A stretch of 64,000 bases of DNA from Eubacterium plexicaudatum ASF492. Lineage in GTDB: Bacteria; Bacillota; Clostridia; Lachnospirales; Lachnospiraceae. This document shows, piece after piece, positions 9,341 through 23,000 of this stretch. Numbering within the stretch: position 1 is the stretch's first letter; the number at the start of each line of letters is the position of its first letter. The position numbers were made by a program, and so were the translations under genes. The DNA is taken from positions 62,001-126,000 of the forward strand of contig NZ_AQFT02000004.1 of assembly GCF_000364225.2 (NCBI RefSeq). The letters run 5' to 3'. The notes under the pieces are model-generated. The model was not told where the DNA came from and did no database searches. It saw nothing but the letters and a program-made list of their open reading frames with translations.

Positions 9341-12300
9341 CATTTAATAAAACTTTGATTTCTACAAGAAATAACTTGGATACTATAAGTACAATAAGAG
9401 CAACAGTATATAATAAAAATGGTGAAAATTTCAATTTAAAAGGATTAAGAGTAAATTCTACACAATCTGTTAGCAATTTTACAAAAATAAATAACGCTCT
9501 TAAATCCTATAATAATAACTTGTCACAGTCTACGCAATTACAAAATTCATATATATCATCCGTTGGTAATCAAAATACAGTACTTGGAAATTATTTAGCA
9601 AGCCTTAATGGAGCAAAAGCTTCTTTGGGAGGATACATAAAATCTCTCATAAGCACAAAAATTGCAACTATTGGGTTAAAAGTAGCTTCTGTGGCTTTAA
9701 ATACCGCACTATCGATTGGCTTAAGTATGGGAATTATTGCACTAATTTCTCAAATTTCAAAATGGATTAATGCACAACAAGAAGCAAAGGAACTTGCAAA
9801 GGAAACTGCAAGTGCGTTTGACACAGCTAATTCTAGTATAAAACAAAATGGCTCTTGGATAGAAACTAATATAGGAAAATATGAAGAACTTTCTAAGAAA
9901 GTCAATTTATTAGGCAAAACCGTATATCTCACAGATGAAGAATTTAAAGAATATAATTCTCTTACAAATGAAATTGCAGATATGTTCCCTGAACTTATAA
10001 TTGGATATACGGATTCAGGTGATGCTATTCTTTCCTGTAAAAATAACGTAGAACTATTAACTCAAGCATACGAGAATCAAAAACAAGCTGCCCTTGATGC
10101 AATAGATACTCATGCTTTATGGAAAGGTTTTACGGCCGATACTAAGTCTACTCCATTTTTGATAATTATGGAATGTCTAAAAATAAAGAATACTCCGTTT
10201 TACAAGATATATTGGACGGAGTATATGCTGATTTAGATGTTGGAGGCATAAATCAAGTATTTAAAAATGCAGGTGTAGAACCTCTTGGTTTGATAACCAC
10301 AAATGAAAAAATCAAAGAAGCAATCGAAGCTAATAAACAATTATTATATTCTTATAAACGGCAATTAGAAACAGATTTTAAATCATCTGCTAGTCAAAAC
10401 ATTTCTCCAATGATAGAAAAATATCTTGGAACCAATGAAGATTTTCAAAAGCTGGATGAAAATTTACAGAATGAAATTAAACAGATCACAAAAATCTAGG
10501 ATATGAATTTTACAATGGATTTAATTCTGAAGCAGAAATTATTAACTGGATTGATAATATAGTAATTCCTTCATTATGCGATTCCGATTTACAAAATAAA
10601 ATTCATGAATTATTTACTATCGATCCTTCTTCTATTCCAGTTTCTGAATATGTTAATCTGATAAATTCTGTTATGCTAGATGTTACAGAAACTATTGGTG
10701 GCAATGAATCTAAATTAAAATTAAATTTAGGTTTTGACATTGAAGCAGATGAAGCAACAATCATTGGTTTAAAAGAAAAACTCTCCAAAATAAATGGTGG
10801 TGCAAAGAATCAGGATGCGGCAAAATGGGTTGATACATTAACAAAGAAAGAATTGGAACTTGCACATTCTGATGAATTTATCAATGCGTTAGAGGAACAA
10901 AAGAAAAAACTTGGTGATGCTTCATTAAAGGCACAGGATTATGAAACTGCTTTAGATGGTGTGAAATCTGCACAGGATATTCTTAAAGACACCGAAAAAA
11001 TCACTACCATCTCAGAAATATTAGAAAAATTTGGACAATCAGAAACAATTGACGAATACAAGGATAAAATATCATCTCTGCAGTCCTATCTTAAAAAATT
11101 AGAAGATGGTGACTACTCCCCTGCTGATCTGGAATCACTTGCAGAAGAATTTGATATCATAGGCAACACTGTCGAAGAACGTATTGATAAAATCAATGAT
11201 AAGATACAAAAAGAAAGATTTGATATCGTTGCTATAATTGATGATATTATTGCCAAAGGGCTTGCGGATGGAAGTCTTGATGATGCGGAATTAGAGAAAC
11301 TTAGAAGCTATAAAAATATTCTGAAAGATATTGCTGATATTAATCTGGATAAAAGTATCAATTTTAATCTTTCTGGAAATCCTCTAGCAGACGTACAAAA
11401 GTTATCCCAAGGCTTAGATCAGTTAGATAAAATCTATGCTGATATTCTTGACAAAGAAGAATTTGACTGGTCATCCATCTTAAACAACGATCAGTTTAAT
11501 GAACAGTTCAGTGCATATACAGATGAATATGAGAACTTCATCAATACAGTTGCAAAATCTCCTGATGATATAAATGCGTGTCAGGATGCGTTTAATAAGC
11601 TGACAGCGGCATATATCAAAGGCTCTGGCGTACTCAGCGAAGTTACGGAAGCAACAAAACAGGAACCATCGCAATGCTTGAGCAGATGGGCGTATCCAAT
11701 GCTGCTGCAATCGTTGAACAGGCATTAATTGAAAATGAAAAAATGCTTGCGGCCCAGAAGTATGCGACAGCACAGGGATGTGATGATCTTCGGAACGCAA
11801 CCTACGAAGAAATTAATGCGCTCATTGCGGAAGGCAAGACAACCGAAGAGGTATTGAAATACCTTGCCAAACTTGCTCTTGAAAAATGGGAGTTAAATAA
11901 AACAGAACTGAAAACAAAGGCTGATTGTGATAATCTTTTAAAACTTGCAAACTATGCGGGTGCTACAACGGAACAAATAGGCATTTTAAAAGACGCAATA
12001 AATGATCTAAACACAACAAATATCACGAATCCTATTGAAACAACTTTCAATACAGCACTTGATACCGCTTTTGAAACTGCGGCTAAAAATCTTCCTGGAT
12101 TTGCGAAGAGCAAACTGTATCAGACATATGAAAATAATAAAAACAAGAGCAAGAAAAAGGATGAAAAGGCGCGGAAAACGATTGAAGAAACTGTATCTGA
12201 AATTGAAGAACGTCTCCGTGCGCAGCTGGAAATACCTGAATTCAAAGTTGATTATACAGGCGGCACGACAACCAAAGATATACGCGACCGCCTTGCAAAG

Positions 12301-15300
12301 GAAAAGAAAAGGAAGATAAAAGAAGGAAGAAACTGCTGAGAACATTGATTTTATTGAAATCAAACTCAATCATTTAATTGACACAGCTTCCAAAGCAAAA
12401 GATAAAATCAGTGACTTACTCTCCTTCGGCGCAAAGAAAAGCAGACGCAGAAAGCCATTGAAGCAACAACAAAAGCATTAGAAGCGGAATATAAGGCAAT
12501 GAAGCAGTATGCCAAATTTGCTGAAACATTCTCTGCTGATGCAGCAAAAGAAACTGTTGAAACAATTACAGAGGAAGTATCTGGTGCTGTAAGTGATGCC
12601 GTATCTAACATTGTTAGTTCAACCGTCGGTGTTGTGAATGATGCAATGCAGTATGTCGGCAAACTTCCTTATGTATGGGGAGGCACAAGCTTAACAAATG
12701 GTGCGGACTGCTCCGGGTTTACACAACAGCTATACAGATCATATGGGATTAATCTTGACCGTACGGCACAGGCACAATATGACCAAAATATTGGCATAAA
12801 AGTAACCAAGGATCAGTTGCAGCCAGGAGACATGGTATTTTTAATGGCTACAAAGGTGCTGGCGGTGTTGGACATGTTGGTATTTATATTGGTGGCGGGC
12901 AGTTTGTTCATGAACCAGGAAGCGGACAGACAGCCAAAGTCTCTTATCTTTCAGATAGGAAGGATTTTGTAGGTGGTAAGCGTTTCGGTAATATCAATAA
13001 TGTACAATCCTCTTCTGCTTCATCGACTGTCTCTTATGACACACCATCTGCGACAACAACAACCTACACAAAAGTTGTCCCAGGTATTGACAGTAAAACA
13101 CTGGCACATTACCAGAAACTTGTCCGCGAAGGTTCTTTTGACATTGAAACGATTACAAACGAGAAACTGAAAAATGCAATCAAATCATATCAGGAATGGT
13201 ATGAGAAGATGAAATCCTGTCGTGATAAAATTGACGAATTAAACAATGACCTGAAAGAACTGTATAAGACCATGGCTCAGATCCCGATCGAAAAACGGGA
13301 TAAGAATGTCGATACACTGGACACAAGGCTGGATATCCTAAATTCCAAACGTGAGAATATCAGTGCTGTGATTGTTGATCCGGAAAAGTATGCTTCTACG
13401 CAGAAAACACTGAAAAGTTCTAAAACAGATGTTAAAAACGGACTAAAGGGATTACGCACAAAGGCACAGATGAAATCCGCTGGTCTTACGAAAAACGATA
13501 TAAAGTCTATCCAAAACCAGATGAAAAAGGGACAGACTATCCCCGCCAAGATTTTGGATAAGATCACAAATGGCGCATTTTATGAGCAGTGCAAACAGTA
13601 TAATGATGCTGTATATGAGCACAGCCAGTATGCAAAGACCATGCGTACGGCTGGCGATTCCATTAAGAAATTCAATACCATCTCCGATCAGATTCTTACG
13701 GCTGAAAAGTCCAAGACAAAACAGTTTAAGACTGCGTATAATAACGTTTCAAAATCTTATGGGAAATCTCTTGACCATGTAAAGTCAAAAGGAAATAAGA
13801 CCAGAAAGGCATTTGGCTCAAAGAAATTTGGTCTTACGGATGCAGATATTAAGAGAATCAAATCCTGTATTAATGCTGGAAAACAAATACCAACGGATTT
13901 AATGGCGCAGCTTGAATCGCAAAGTGTTTACGACTCTTGTGTAGAATATAATAAGGCTGTCATGGAAAATGAAGCTTTTCGTGAACAGTTAGACAGTGCA
14001 AGGTTTGACCTTCAGAAACAGCAGCAGGCAGAGACAGCAGCACGTTTGCAGAATAAGACTGAAAAGCATCAGAATATTGCGGATAAAGCATCTGCAAAAA
14101 TGGAACGCAACGAAGCACTTGCAGAAAATGCGAACACTCCAAAGAAAAAGAATAAATACCTTAGTAAGAATCTTGACCTTTTACAGACAGAATACAAACA
14201 CCTGATTAAGATCGCAGAATTGGAAAACGACAGTGTAAAAGCTGCCAAACTCCGTGCAGAATTAGAGAAAGAAACAGCGGATATTATTGAACAGCAGTTC
14301 CAAAATATCAGTGACTACTACTCTGCCAGACGGGATAAGATTTCAGATAAAGAATCATTGCAGGATGTGAAGTACGAGAATGCGCAGGTTGATGTTAAGA
14401 AAAAGAACGATATTTTAAACATCAAGACAAGATTTGCTTCCGAACGCAATGCCGAATCAGAGCAGGAATACACGGACACGGCAAAACTGTTCAACAGCAA
14501 CCGAAAAGATGCTAAAAAGGCTGTAAACAAAGTTAAAAATTAAGCAGTTCTGACAAAGATAAAATTCTGAAACTGATGGAGTCTAAGGAAGAGATTCCTG
14601 AAAACCTGATGGACAAAGTTGCAAAACTTGATCCTGACGCATACCAGAAGTTATTAAATTATAATGACTCTCTTGACTGGCTGGAGAAGGCCGCATTAAA
14701 CAAAAAGATTTCCAATGAAGAACTGATAAAGACAAAGCGTGAGAATGAAATTCAGAAACATCAGAATATTGCTGACCGTGCACAGGATAAGATGGATAAG
14801 AATGACGCGCTTAGTGAGATATCCACTTCTGCGTCTGAACAGAATAAATACGAAAAAGAAAACATCAAATATCTGAACACACAGTACAAACATCTGCTTG
14901 AAATTGCAAAACTGCATGAGGATGACGTGGAATACGCACGTCTGGAAGCGGAACAGCAGGCTAAGATTGCGGAAGCATATAAAGCAATGTTTGATAATGT
15001 GCAGACAGAGTTTGAAAATAAAATTTCTTTGATAAACAATGACATTTCCGATCTTGACAATGAGATCAAGAAGGTTGAAGCATCCGGAAGGCTTGTGGAC
15101 GCATCTTATTACAACCACAAGATTTCATTTGAAAATGAGTCCCTTGCAAAATTAAAAGAGGAAGAAACAAGCCTTGTGGAACAGCTGAAAAATATAAAGA
15201 TGTTCTCACCTGCCTGGTATGAATGTCAGGATGCCATCCAGAGCGTACAGGATGCACAGGCTGATTCCCTTGTAAAAGTAAAGGATTACAAAGACGCGAT

Positions 15301-17143
15301 CAATGAAATTGCAGACACCATCCAGAATGATATTGTAGATGCATTCCATGCTGTTACGGACGAAGCGGAATTGTTAATTACGCTGCTGGGTGATGATCTG
15401 AGTGACGAAGATACGGGTGCGCTAACAAAAGACGGGCTTGCGGTATTATCGTTATATGTATCACAAATGAATATCTGCAAAGATGCTGCCGAATCCTTCC
15501 ATAAGGAAATCAAATCCATGCAGGATGCTTTGGACAGCGGGACATTATCCTTTATTGACGCAAATGGAGCCCAAAGGGAATACGCTTCCGTATTTGAATT
15601 GAAGAAGGCAATAAAAGACTTCTACTCTTCTTACCGTGATGAGATCAAACATGCCTATGATTATGAATCCAAAATTGTAGACATGATGATTAAAAAGTAC
15701 CAGTCCGAACTTGATTATTTAAAAGAGCTGATCGAAAAGAAAAAAGCGGAACTTAATGCCGAAAAAGATTTGCATGACTATGCTAAATCACTGAAAGAAC
15801 AGACAGACAATATCAATTCCCTGCGGAAACAGATTGCTGCATTAAAAGGCGATACATCCAAAGAAACAGAGTCACGTATTCAGAAACTGCAGTCACAATT
15901 AAAAGAAGCAGAATCATCACTGGAAGACCAAGAGTATGACAGATTTATCTCAGACCAACAGGATATTTTAAATAACCTCTATGATGAATATGCGAAACTC
16001 ATAGATGATGTAATGAAGGATCATGACAAACTCTTGCGGGAAGGACTGGACTTATTTGCACAGACAGCTTCGGATGTACAGGATGTAATCAAAATAACAG
16101 CTGAGGAACACGGATATGAAATAACAGCTGAGATGGAGAAGATCATCGCTTCCATTGAAGGCATGGGTTCGTTAGATACATATCTTGGTGTCGGTGGCAC
16201 GGTTACACAATCACTAAGCGATATCGTAAATGAAGTTCATAATGCGTATGTAGGAATCGCTTCTGAATTCCAGGGGTTAAAAGATGCCGTTGCTTCTATT
16301 GGCTATCAAGGGAAATATGATACTTCCAATATGGATCACACAGATGATTATATGGGAAGTGTATCGAACAATACAGGAAATGCAGGAAACAATACCGGAA
16401 GCACAAATACATCCGGAAATAATGTTTCCGATATGAACTTATCCAAACTTCCTAATATGGATGCGACAGAAATTGCTACGAAGAGGTTCATCGAAGATTT
16501 GTTAAGAAATGGAACAAATACTTATGATCCAAAAACAACGTCGAGTCTGAATAAATATATCTACGGAAAATATGGAAGTGCCCTGACTGTTGATGAAATG
16601 GCAAAACTTTCCGAATACCTTGGATTCAATTATACGTCTAAGCAGTTAGCAACAGAAAATCCTAACCATTCTGCAAGAAAAATGAAAATGCTTGAGAAGT
16701 TGAAAGCATACGGATTTTCAAACGGGGGTATCGTTCCGGATGATGCACTAAAGCTGAAAGAACTTGGGATAGGACGCGCATCCAATGGCGATACGGTGCT
16801 TGGCACATTAAAACCAAAGGAAAGTGTTTTTAATGAAAAGCAGACAAAGATGATTCAGGAATACGTAAATAAAGGGCCTGATCTGAAAGCTTTTGGAAAT
16901 CTGACTCCGCTTATGGATAAAATGATGAGGATGCCAGAGGTTGAAAAGAAGAATGATCACATGCAGAATATACTGCAGGTTGGAGATGTCAGTTTTAATC
17001 TTCCAAATGTACATAATTATGCAGATTTCATGAATCAGGCAAAGAAAGATCCGGATTTTGAAAAGATGATTGGATGCATTATGAGACATCAGCTTGGATT
17101 TGGAAGTTATCTGAAAAAGACAAATGTTAATTTCAGAAATTAG
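9307..17143 (+). CDS. Tail tape-measure protein with NlpC/P60 domain (seven frameshifts)
   Basis: One gene of about 2,600 codons that fixes siphovirus tail length. The frames join at slips near 10150, 10495, 11660, 12325, 12440, 12845 and 14550, nearly all in A or T runs. N-terminus MIFKTFNNDL, hydrophobic helix region near residues 120-155, then long coiled coils. A NlpC/P60 peptidoglycan hydrolase domain lies near 12650-12990: Cys in GADCSGF, His in GHVGIYIG, and a further His in QFVHEP. At least two diverged copies of a block starting EKHQNIADKA occur near 14070 and 14755. Sequence from about 11.6 kb on is visibly richer in G+C than the start, which suggests a mosaic origin. Confidence 0.85.
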
Positions 17144-17158
17144 AAATAGATAAGCAGA

Positions 17159-17194
17159 TAACCAGAGAGGTGTGAAAGCCTTTCCGGTTACTAG
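17159..17194 (+). terminator. Hairpin after tape-measure gene
   Basis: taaccagagagg pairs imperfectly with cctttccggtta. There is no clear T-tail, so it may be an attenuating or RNA-processing structure. Confidence 0.35.
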
Positions 17195-17303
17195 ATAACA
17201 ATATATTCGTAATGTAAACACACGTTCAGTATAGTATCTTGTCTATTATTAGTATATAATGTCATTTATAAATTATAATACTAATGATTGGAGAATATGA
17301 AAA

Positions 17304-17877
17304 ATGAGTTTTATATTATCAGTTTGCGGAAATAATTATTCAATAATGTTAGGCGATGGACAAGAGACAATTAAAAATGGTGAATTATATATTCCTGTTA
17401 AAAAGATTATAAAAAAGTTTTGAGTATTAACGACAATGTATGCATTGGTTTTGCTGGTGACACTGCTATTGTAAAACAAATTGTATCTGAATTAAACAAT
17501 TATAAAATTCTACAATTCGCCAAATTAAAGATAGTATATTGGAAAAAGTAAAAACAAAATCTTTAAACGATTTTGGTCTTAAATATATTATATCAGGAAA
17601 AGATGACGGTAATTTTATAACATATTATTATAGTAACAAAGATAATTTTTGTGAACATAAATTTGAACCATGTAATCAAGCAGCCGTTGTTTATGCTTCA
17701 CCTGTAGATGTTAATGAAAAAATAATTGAAAATATAGTGAAAAATTATGTTTATGATAATATACCAAGGATAAGAACTACAGAACAGTTACTTGGTTGTA
17801 TGTGTCAGTGTATTATTGAAGTTAGTAAAGTGTCAAATACTGTAAATGATTACATTAGTGGAGAAAAAATATTTTGA
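17304..17877 (+). CDS. Proteasome/HslV-like Ntn-hydrolase family protein (frameshifted)
   Basis: Joined frames give about 190 aa. The start MSFILSVCGNNYSIMLGDGQ and, after a slip near 17420, VLSINDNVCIGFAGDTAIVKQ resemble the N-terminal strands and 'igfaGd' turn of proteasome beta or HslV peptidases. A second slip lies near 17515. The residue after Met is Ser and an internal Asp-Gly is kept, but I cannot tell whether self-processing occurs. It lies between the tape-measure and Dit genes, an unusual place for such a protein. Confidence 0.45.
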
Positions 17878-18074
17878 CTAATATAAATGAACAAACTGCC
17901 GATATCGGATTACATGGATGCTTAATTGAATCAAATATTTTAGAAGTTATAATTCGTACAAAGGAAGATATAATTAAGCAGAAAAAAAATAATACATTTA
18001 TAAATTACGGAAAAGGCTATGACTTTAAAATGAATTTAAAAAGCCTAGACAGAAATCCCATTAGCTTTATCTGA
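17874..18074 (+). CDS. Small hypothetical protein, 66 aa
   Basis: Start overlaps the stop of the preceding gene, so translation may be coupled. Charged, no motif recognised. Possibly a broken remnant, because further decayed coding sequence follows. Confidence 0.35.
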   Translation: MTNINEQTADIGLHGCLIESNILEVIIRTKEDIIKQKKNNTFINYGKGYDFKMNLKSLDRNPISFI

Positions 18075-18300
18075 TGGGATGACTGGCGAAAAAGACTATA
18101 TGAATGAATTTATAGTAGAAGTTAGCAAAATTTCAAAAACAGTAAACGATAACATATATGGAGAAGAAATTCATGGATAATGGAAAAGTTAAAGATGATA
18201 AAAGTGTTGGATGGTATAAAATTATAACAAGAACGAATCATATAATTAAAATTTCAGAAGAAAACTTATACACCAAAATAAAGATAGTATGAATGAATAT
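18075..18300 (+). pseudogene. Remnant repeating the end of the Ntn-hydrolase-like gene
   Basis: Around 18100-18178 a frame reads FIVEVSKISKTVNDNIYGEE. It matches the preceding gene's C-terminus IIEVSKVSNTVNDYISGEK, so a partial duplication is present. No start codon and no complete frame. Confidence 0.5.
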
Positions 18301-18387
18301 ATTAATTGTGATAGATATTAGTCAATGCACACAAGAACAGCTTTAACACCGCTCTTTTTTAATGTATAAATTTGGAGGAAATAAAGA

Positions 18388-18645
18388 ATGTTTAATAAAA
18401 AGAAAGCTGAGAGAGAATTGCTGTATGCAGAAATTAATAGGTTGAAAAATATTAATGGGAAATTAGTAGACGAAAATAAAAGATTGAGAGAAAATTCAGA
18501 AAAGATAGAAGAATATAGAAAAGAATATGAAGAATTAATTCAATCAATTGAGAGGATGCAGAAAAAGTATAAGAAACAGATGAATAATTTTGATAGACTT
18601 AGAGAGTGTTATGGACAAGAATTAGAGAAACTGAAAAGTAAATAG
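18388..18645 (+). CDS. Coiled-coil protein, 85 aa
   Basis: Almost entirely Lys/Glu/Leu heptads from residue 5 to the end, GGAGG before the ATG. Likely a small structural or scaffold-like protein. No family recognised. Confidence 0.5.
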   Translation: MFNKKKAERELLYAEINRLKNINGKLVDENKRLRENSEKIEEYRKEYEELIQSIERMQKKYKKQMNNFDRLRECYGQELEKLKSK

Positions 18646-18801
18646 TAAGTTAAACTGCAAACTTATGCTCAGTATCTTATCTTGTCGATTAATGTTACAT
18701 ATTAAATTTGAATTAAATAACGTAACACATACACATAAAGGAATTCTTCGAGTAATTTCAAAAATAATGATATGATACTTCTAAAAGGGAGGATAAATAA
18801 A

Positions 18802-18996
18802 ATGTTGCAGGCTAAAAACTTATTAGATGCACTAGTAGAAAAAGATACTTCAGATGTATATAACCAAAATAATGACTTCGATTTTGGCGAGGTCTTAAAA
18901 TTTTGCAATTCAGGACAGCAAAAAACACAAGGACAAAAATTAAGGTATTCAGACGGACTTGAAAGAACTTTTTCATTTGATGACTTCGTTAGATAA
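18802..18996 (+). CDS. Small hypothetical protein, 64 aa
   Basis: Starts MLQAKNLLDALVEKDT after GGGAGG at good spacing; a longer start at 18772 lacks a site. Acidic, ends FSFDDFVR. Unknown role between the tape-measure and Dit genes. Confidence 0.5.
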   Translation: MLQAKNLLDALVEKDTSDVYNQNNDFDFGEVLKFCNSGQQKTQGQKLRYSDGLERTFSFDDFVR

Positions 18997-19261
18997 TAAT
19001 TAATGAGCTGCTATAGATAAAAATGCACAATCAGACACTTATAAGAAATTATATACTATAATACTTGACCTGATTTTTAAGCAAAAGTAAGAACACCTAC
19101 GACTTTATTCGTAATAGATTAAATTGTTTAAACCATCAAGCAATTCACAAAAGAACAATCAATACGGCGAACGTAGGATGAATCTAAAGTCTTACATCCT
19201 TTTTGTTAAAATATAAGATGAAATCTGCAAAGATAATTCAATAAAGAAAGAAGGTGTATAA
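18997..19261. other. Intergenic region before Dit
   Basis: No gene seen. Contains a weak paired sequence 'cctacg...cgtagg' (about 19097-19178) that could fold over some 80 bases, and the AAGAAGGTG ribosome binding site of the next gene. Confidence 0.4.
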
Positions 19262-20047
19262 GTGGATGCAACTAATTTTATATTTGATGGGAAAAGTTTA
19301 AGTGATTTTGGTTTTATTATATGTGAATTTAATGGAGAAACTAATACTTCTACCCCATCAAACATTACATTCACCACCTTAAAAGTCCCTGATAACGATA
19401 GGAGAAGATTTTTATCATCTAATTATGAAGAAGTTATCTCATTTGAAATATCAATAGCAAAATATGAAAGTAAAAAGAATATTCTCCCAATAAATAGTTA
19501 TGAAGATCGTGCTATAAGAAAATGGCTATGTCGTGAAGATGGATTTCATGAACTAGTAATTGAACAGGAAGATTTTTATAATATTTATTACAATGCACAA
19601 ATTAATATAATCCCACAAATGGTTTGCGGAAGAATCAGAGGATATAGATTAACAATAACAACAGATAATGTTTATGGATATACTGAACCTTTAGAGACAG
19701 AGTTTAATATAAATAGTACATCTCCATATAATTTCTTAGCATTATCAGATAAAGCAGATTACTTCTATCCTATCTGGGAAATCACTCCTGTACAAAATGG
19801 GGATCTCCATTTAAAAATTTTAGAAGATATAAATCAGACAAATACAATTCTAAAATCTGTAAAAGCAAATAATAAAATTACTATTGATTCTGAAAATGGA
19901 ATTATCGAAGGAATTAGCCCAGACAATTTTAATTGGCAATTACCAAGAATTATTCAAGGTTATGATGAAACTGTCAATACAATCACTTCTACTCTTCCAT
20001 GCCACATTAAAATAATATACAGATTAGCGAGAAAGGCGGTGTGTTAA
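19262..20047 (+). CDS. Distal tail protein (Dit)
   Basis: 261 aa. Forms the hub linking tail tube and baseplate in siphoviruses. The start FIFDGKSLSDFGFIICEF is typical of the Dit N-terminal domain, and the size and position after the tape measure and before Tal fit. GTG start after AAGAAGGTG. Intact frame. The stop overlaps the GTG start of Tal by seven bases. Confidence 0.8.
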   Translation: MDATNFIFDGKSLSDFGFIICEFNGETNTSTPSNITFTTLKVPDNDRRRFLSSNYEEVISFEISIAKYESKKNILPINSYEDRAIRKWLCREDGFHELVIEQEDFYNIYYNAQINIIPQMVCGRIRGYRLTITTDNVYGYTEPLETEFNINSTSPYNFLALSDKADYFYPIWEITPVQNGDLHLKILEDINQTNTILKSVKANNKITIDSENGIIEGISPDNFNWQLPRIIQGYDETVNTITSTLPCHIKIIYRLARKAVC

Positions 20048-23000
20048 ATAAAAACCCCTAAAACAATTATAAAAACTAATCCGATCACTCATAGGATTGA
20101 ATCACCTACTCTGTTATTAAAAAAAAGAAATGGCGAAGTGATCGGAAAAATAAATTATAGTAATTTACAGATGTCAATTTCCGGGTTTACATTTGATAAT
20201 ATAAAATTATATATATATAAAGAAATTGATGGAAAAGAATGTTCATTTTGGGATCAAATAATAGATTTAAAAATCATAGATGTTGTAGGATACGGGCAAT
20301 ATGAGATATACCTAGAAAAAGATACTGATCAAAATATTGTAAAAAAAATTGATGGCTATTCTATTGAAACAGAACTCTCACAAATTCCTTTGTACGATTT
20401 GCATATCAATGATGATGATTATTTTAATTATGGTGCACAAGACGAATCAAATTTAGATTCTTATGGAAATATTAAACCCATTAAATTTTATAATCCTTCT
20501 GATCCACATCATAGTCTTTTACATCTACTTTTAATGGACAAAGCTTGCCATTGGAGTATTGGTGTTGTCCCACAATATATTACAGTTATAAATAATGGAA
20601 AACAAACCCAAGAACTAGCAACCTCATTTCAACGTACTTTCACTATTGATGGTCAAAATATTTATGACTTTCTTGTAGGTGATTTAGCAAATGAAGCAAA
20701 TTTGGTATATATTTTTGATACATATAATCGTAGAATAAATATTTATGATAGATATAGCATAGGTGATGATACAAATGTATTTATTAATACTAGAAATCTT
20801 GCTAACAATATTAACATCGAAGATAATTCAGAAAGTGTAAAAAATTGTTTTCGTGTGGTTGGTGGAGATGATGTAATTACAAATTATTTGTCAGCTATTA
20901 ATCTTACTGGAAATTATATATGGGGTTTTAGTATTTTACAATATAATGATATGCCAGATGGATTAGTAGATGCAATCAAATCATATCAAACGTTAAAAAA
21001 TTCAATATCTGATGAATATTATGGAGGATACGATGTATTTAATACTCTCCTTTCACAGGGGAAAAGTACGAATACCCTTTTGATCTTTGATGGAAACGTT
21101 TCTTCTTATTCTAATTTACCTTCTGCTTCTGGTCGTATTGGTCATTATTATCATGTAGATAATACAAATAAATATTATGTAAGTAATGGTACTACTTGGG
21201 AAGTATGTGGTGCATTTACAAGATTATGTTCAGCTTATGATTATTTATCATATTTAGAACATTCTATGATGCCAAATGTATCCCTTAAAACTACAACTGC
21301 ACAAGAACAGGCTGGAAGAATAGAACGAGAATTTATAAATACACAAGTTGCTGTTCCAAATCTTTCTATTCACTCTTCTACTTCATTTGCAGGAATTACG
21401 AATAATGTTGTAGCATATTGCAAAGTAATTGTTGATAATCGCTATACTGTTGAGTCTATTGATGATATCACTAATAATTATCCTAGATATAATAGTAATT
21501 TATGGACAGGGAAAATTCATATTTATAGAACATCTGACAAGAATGATACCAGAACAATAACGGTTTCTGTACGAATAAATGATGATGAATTAAACTATGC
21601 AAAACAAAAGATTTTAAAAGCTATTGCAAAAAATGAAATGGTGGAAGTTGATCAGGATGTTCTGATGTATACAACATCTGCAGATTATAGCAAACTGATT
21701 ACCTATTTTCAAAAATATAGTTTAAATAGATTAAAATCTTTTTATGATGGATATGAAAGTTGTCTTTCAATCCTAATGTCGTTTCAATCTTCTGCAAAAG
21801 ACACATCAGCTTTTAATACGATTTATACTACATACAGACTTCGAAGAGATGCCGTATATGAAGTTTACAAAATCAGAGAAAAAGAAGTCGAAACTCAAAA
21901 ACAGTTAATTGATCAAATAGAATTAGAAAAAATTCGATTCAGGATCAAGTAGATTTTAAAAAGTATCTTGATAATATAAATTCATCATATTGGCAATTAT
22001 TTAATTCGTATCGTCGCGAAGACACTTATCAAAATAATAATTATGTCTCTGATGGACTTACAGATGGAGAAATCCTAGCAAAATGTAAAGAATTATTGGA
22101 TTACGCAAGTTATCAATTAAATATGGCTTGTCAATTACAAAGGACATGTTCTATTTCTCTTAGTAATCTTCTTATAATGGACGAATTTAAACCATTTTGG
22201 GATAAATTTCAAATATACAATTATATTCGAATAGCAAATGACAATGAAATTTTAAAACTTCGTCTTATGCAAGTAGATATTGATTTTGATCAAATAGAAC
22301 AATTGAAAATAACTTTCTCTGAAAATATCAGTGGAAATGGTAACATAACAAATGATGTAGGGGATATCATAAAACAAGCTGGCTCAATGGCTTCATCTTA
22401 TAATTCTATTAAGCAACAATCTTCTCAAGGAAATAAAGCATATAATGAAGTTGGAAAATGGATCGCTGATGGTTTAAATGCAGCAAAAACTACAATTTCT
22501 AATTCTGATAATAATGAAGTTACTTATGGAAGTTATGGTATCAATCTGAAAGACATGACCGAAGAAGGTAATTATGGTGATTATCAAACCCGATTAATTG
22601 GACAAGGTGTATATTTTACGCAAGATGCATGGAAAACTGTTTCTCTTGCTCTTGGCACTATTTATATTGACGGAAAGAGAACATCTGGTTTAATTGCGGA
22701 TAATGTAATCGGTAGATTGCTTGCTGGTGAATCACTATATATTACAAATGAAAAAGGCTCCTTTCTTCTTACTGGGGATACTGCTAAATTCACTGATATT
22801 ACTATTGATTATCAAGACAAAAATGGAAATCGTGTTGTAATAGGTGGGGCATCAGATCGAATATTTTCTATTTCTCATAATGGTAATGAAGTCTTATATT
22901 TTAATAATGTATCAAATAAAATGGTTATGACTGGAACTCTTCAAGGATGTGACGGAGATTTTAGTGGTACATTAAGAGCTTGTAATATGTCTGCTAGTAC

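Noticed and set aside
9307..17143. Alternative genetic code (stop reassigned to an amino acid) as a reason for the many broken frames.
   Set aside because: At each break I checked, the conserved protein continues in a different frame, not past the stop in the same frame. TAA, TAG and TGA all appear as breaks. Frameshift in homopolymers explains it better.
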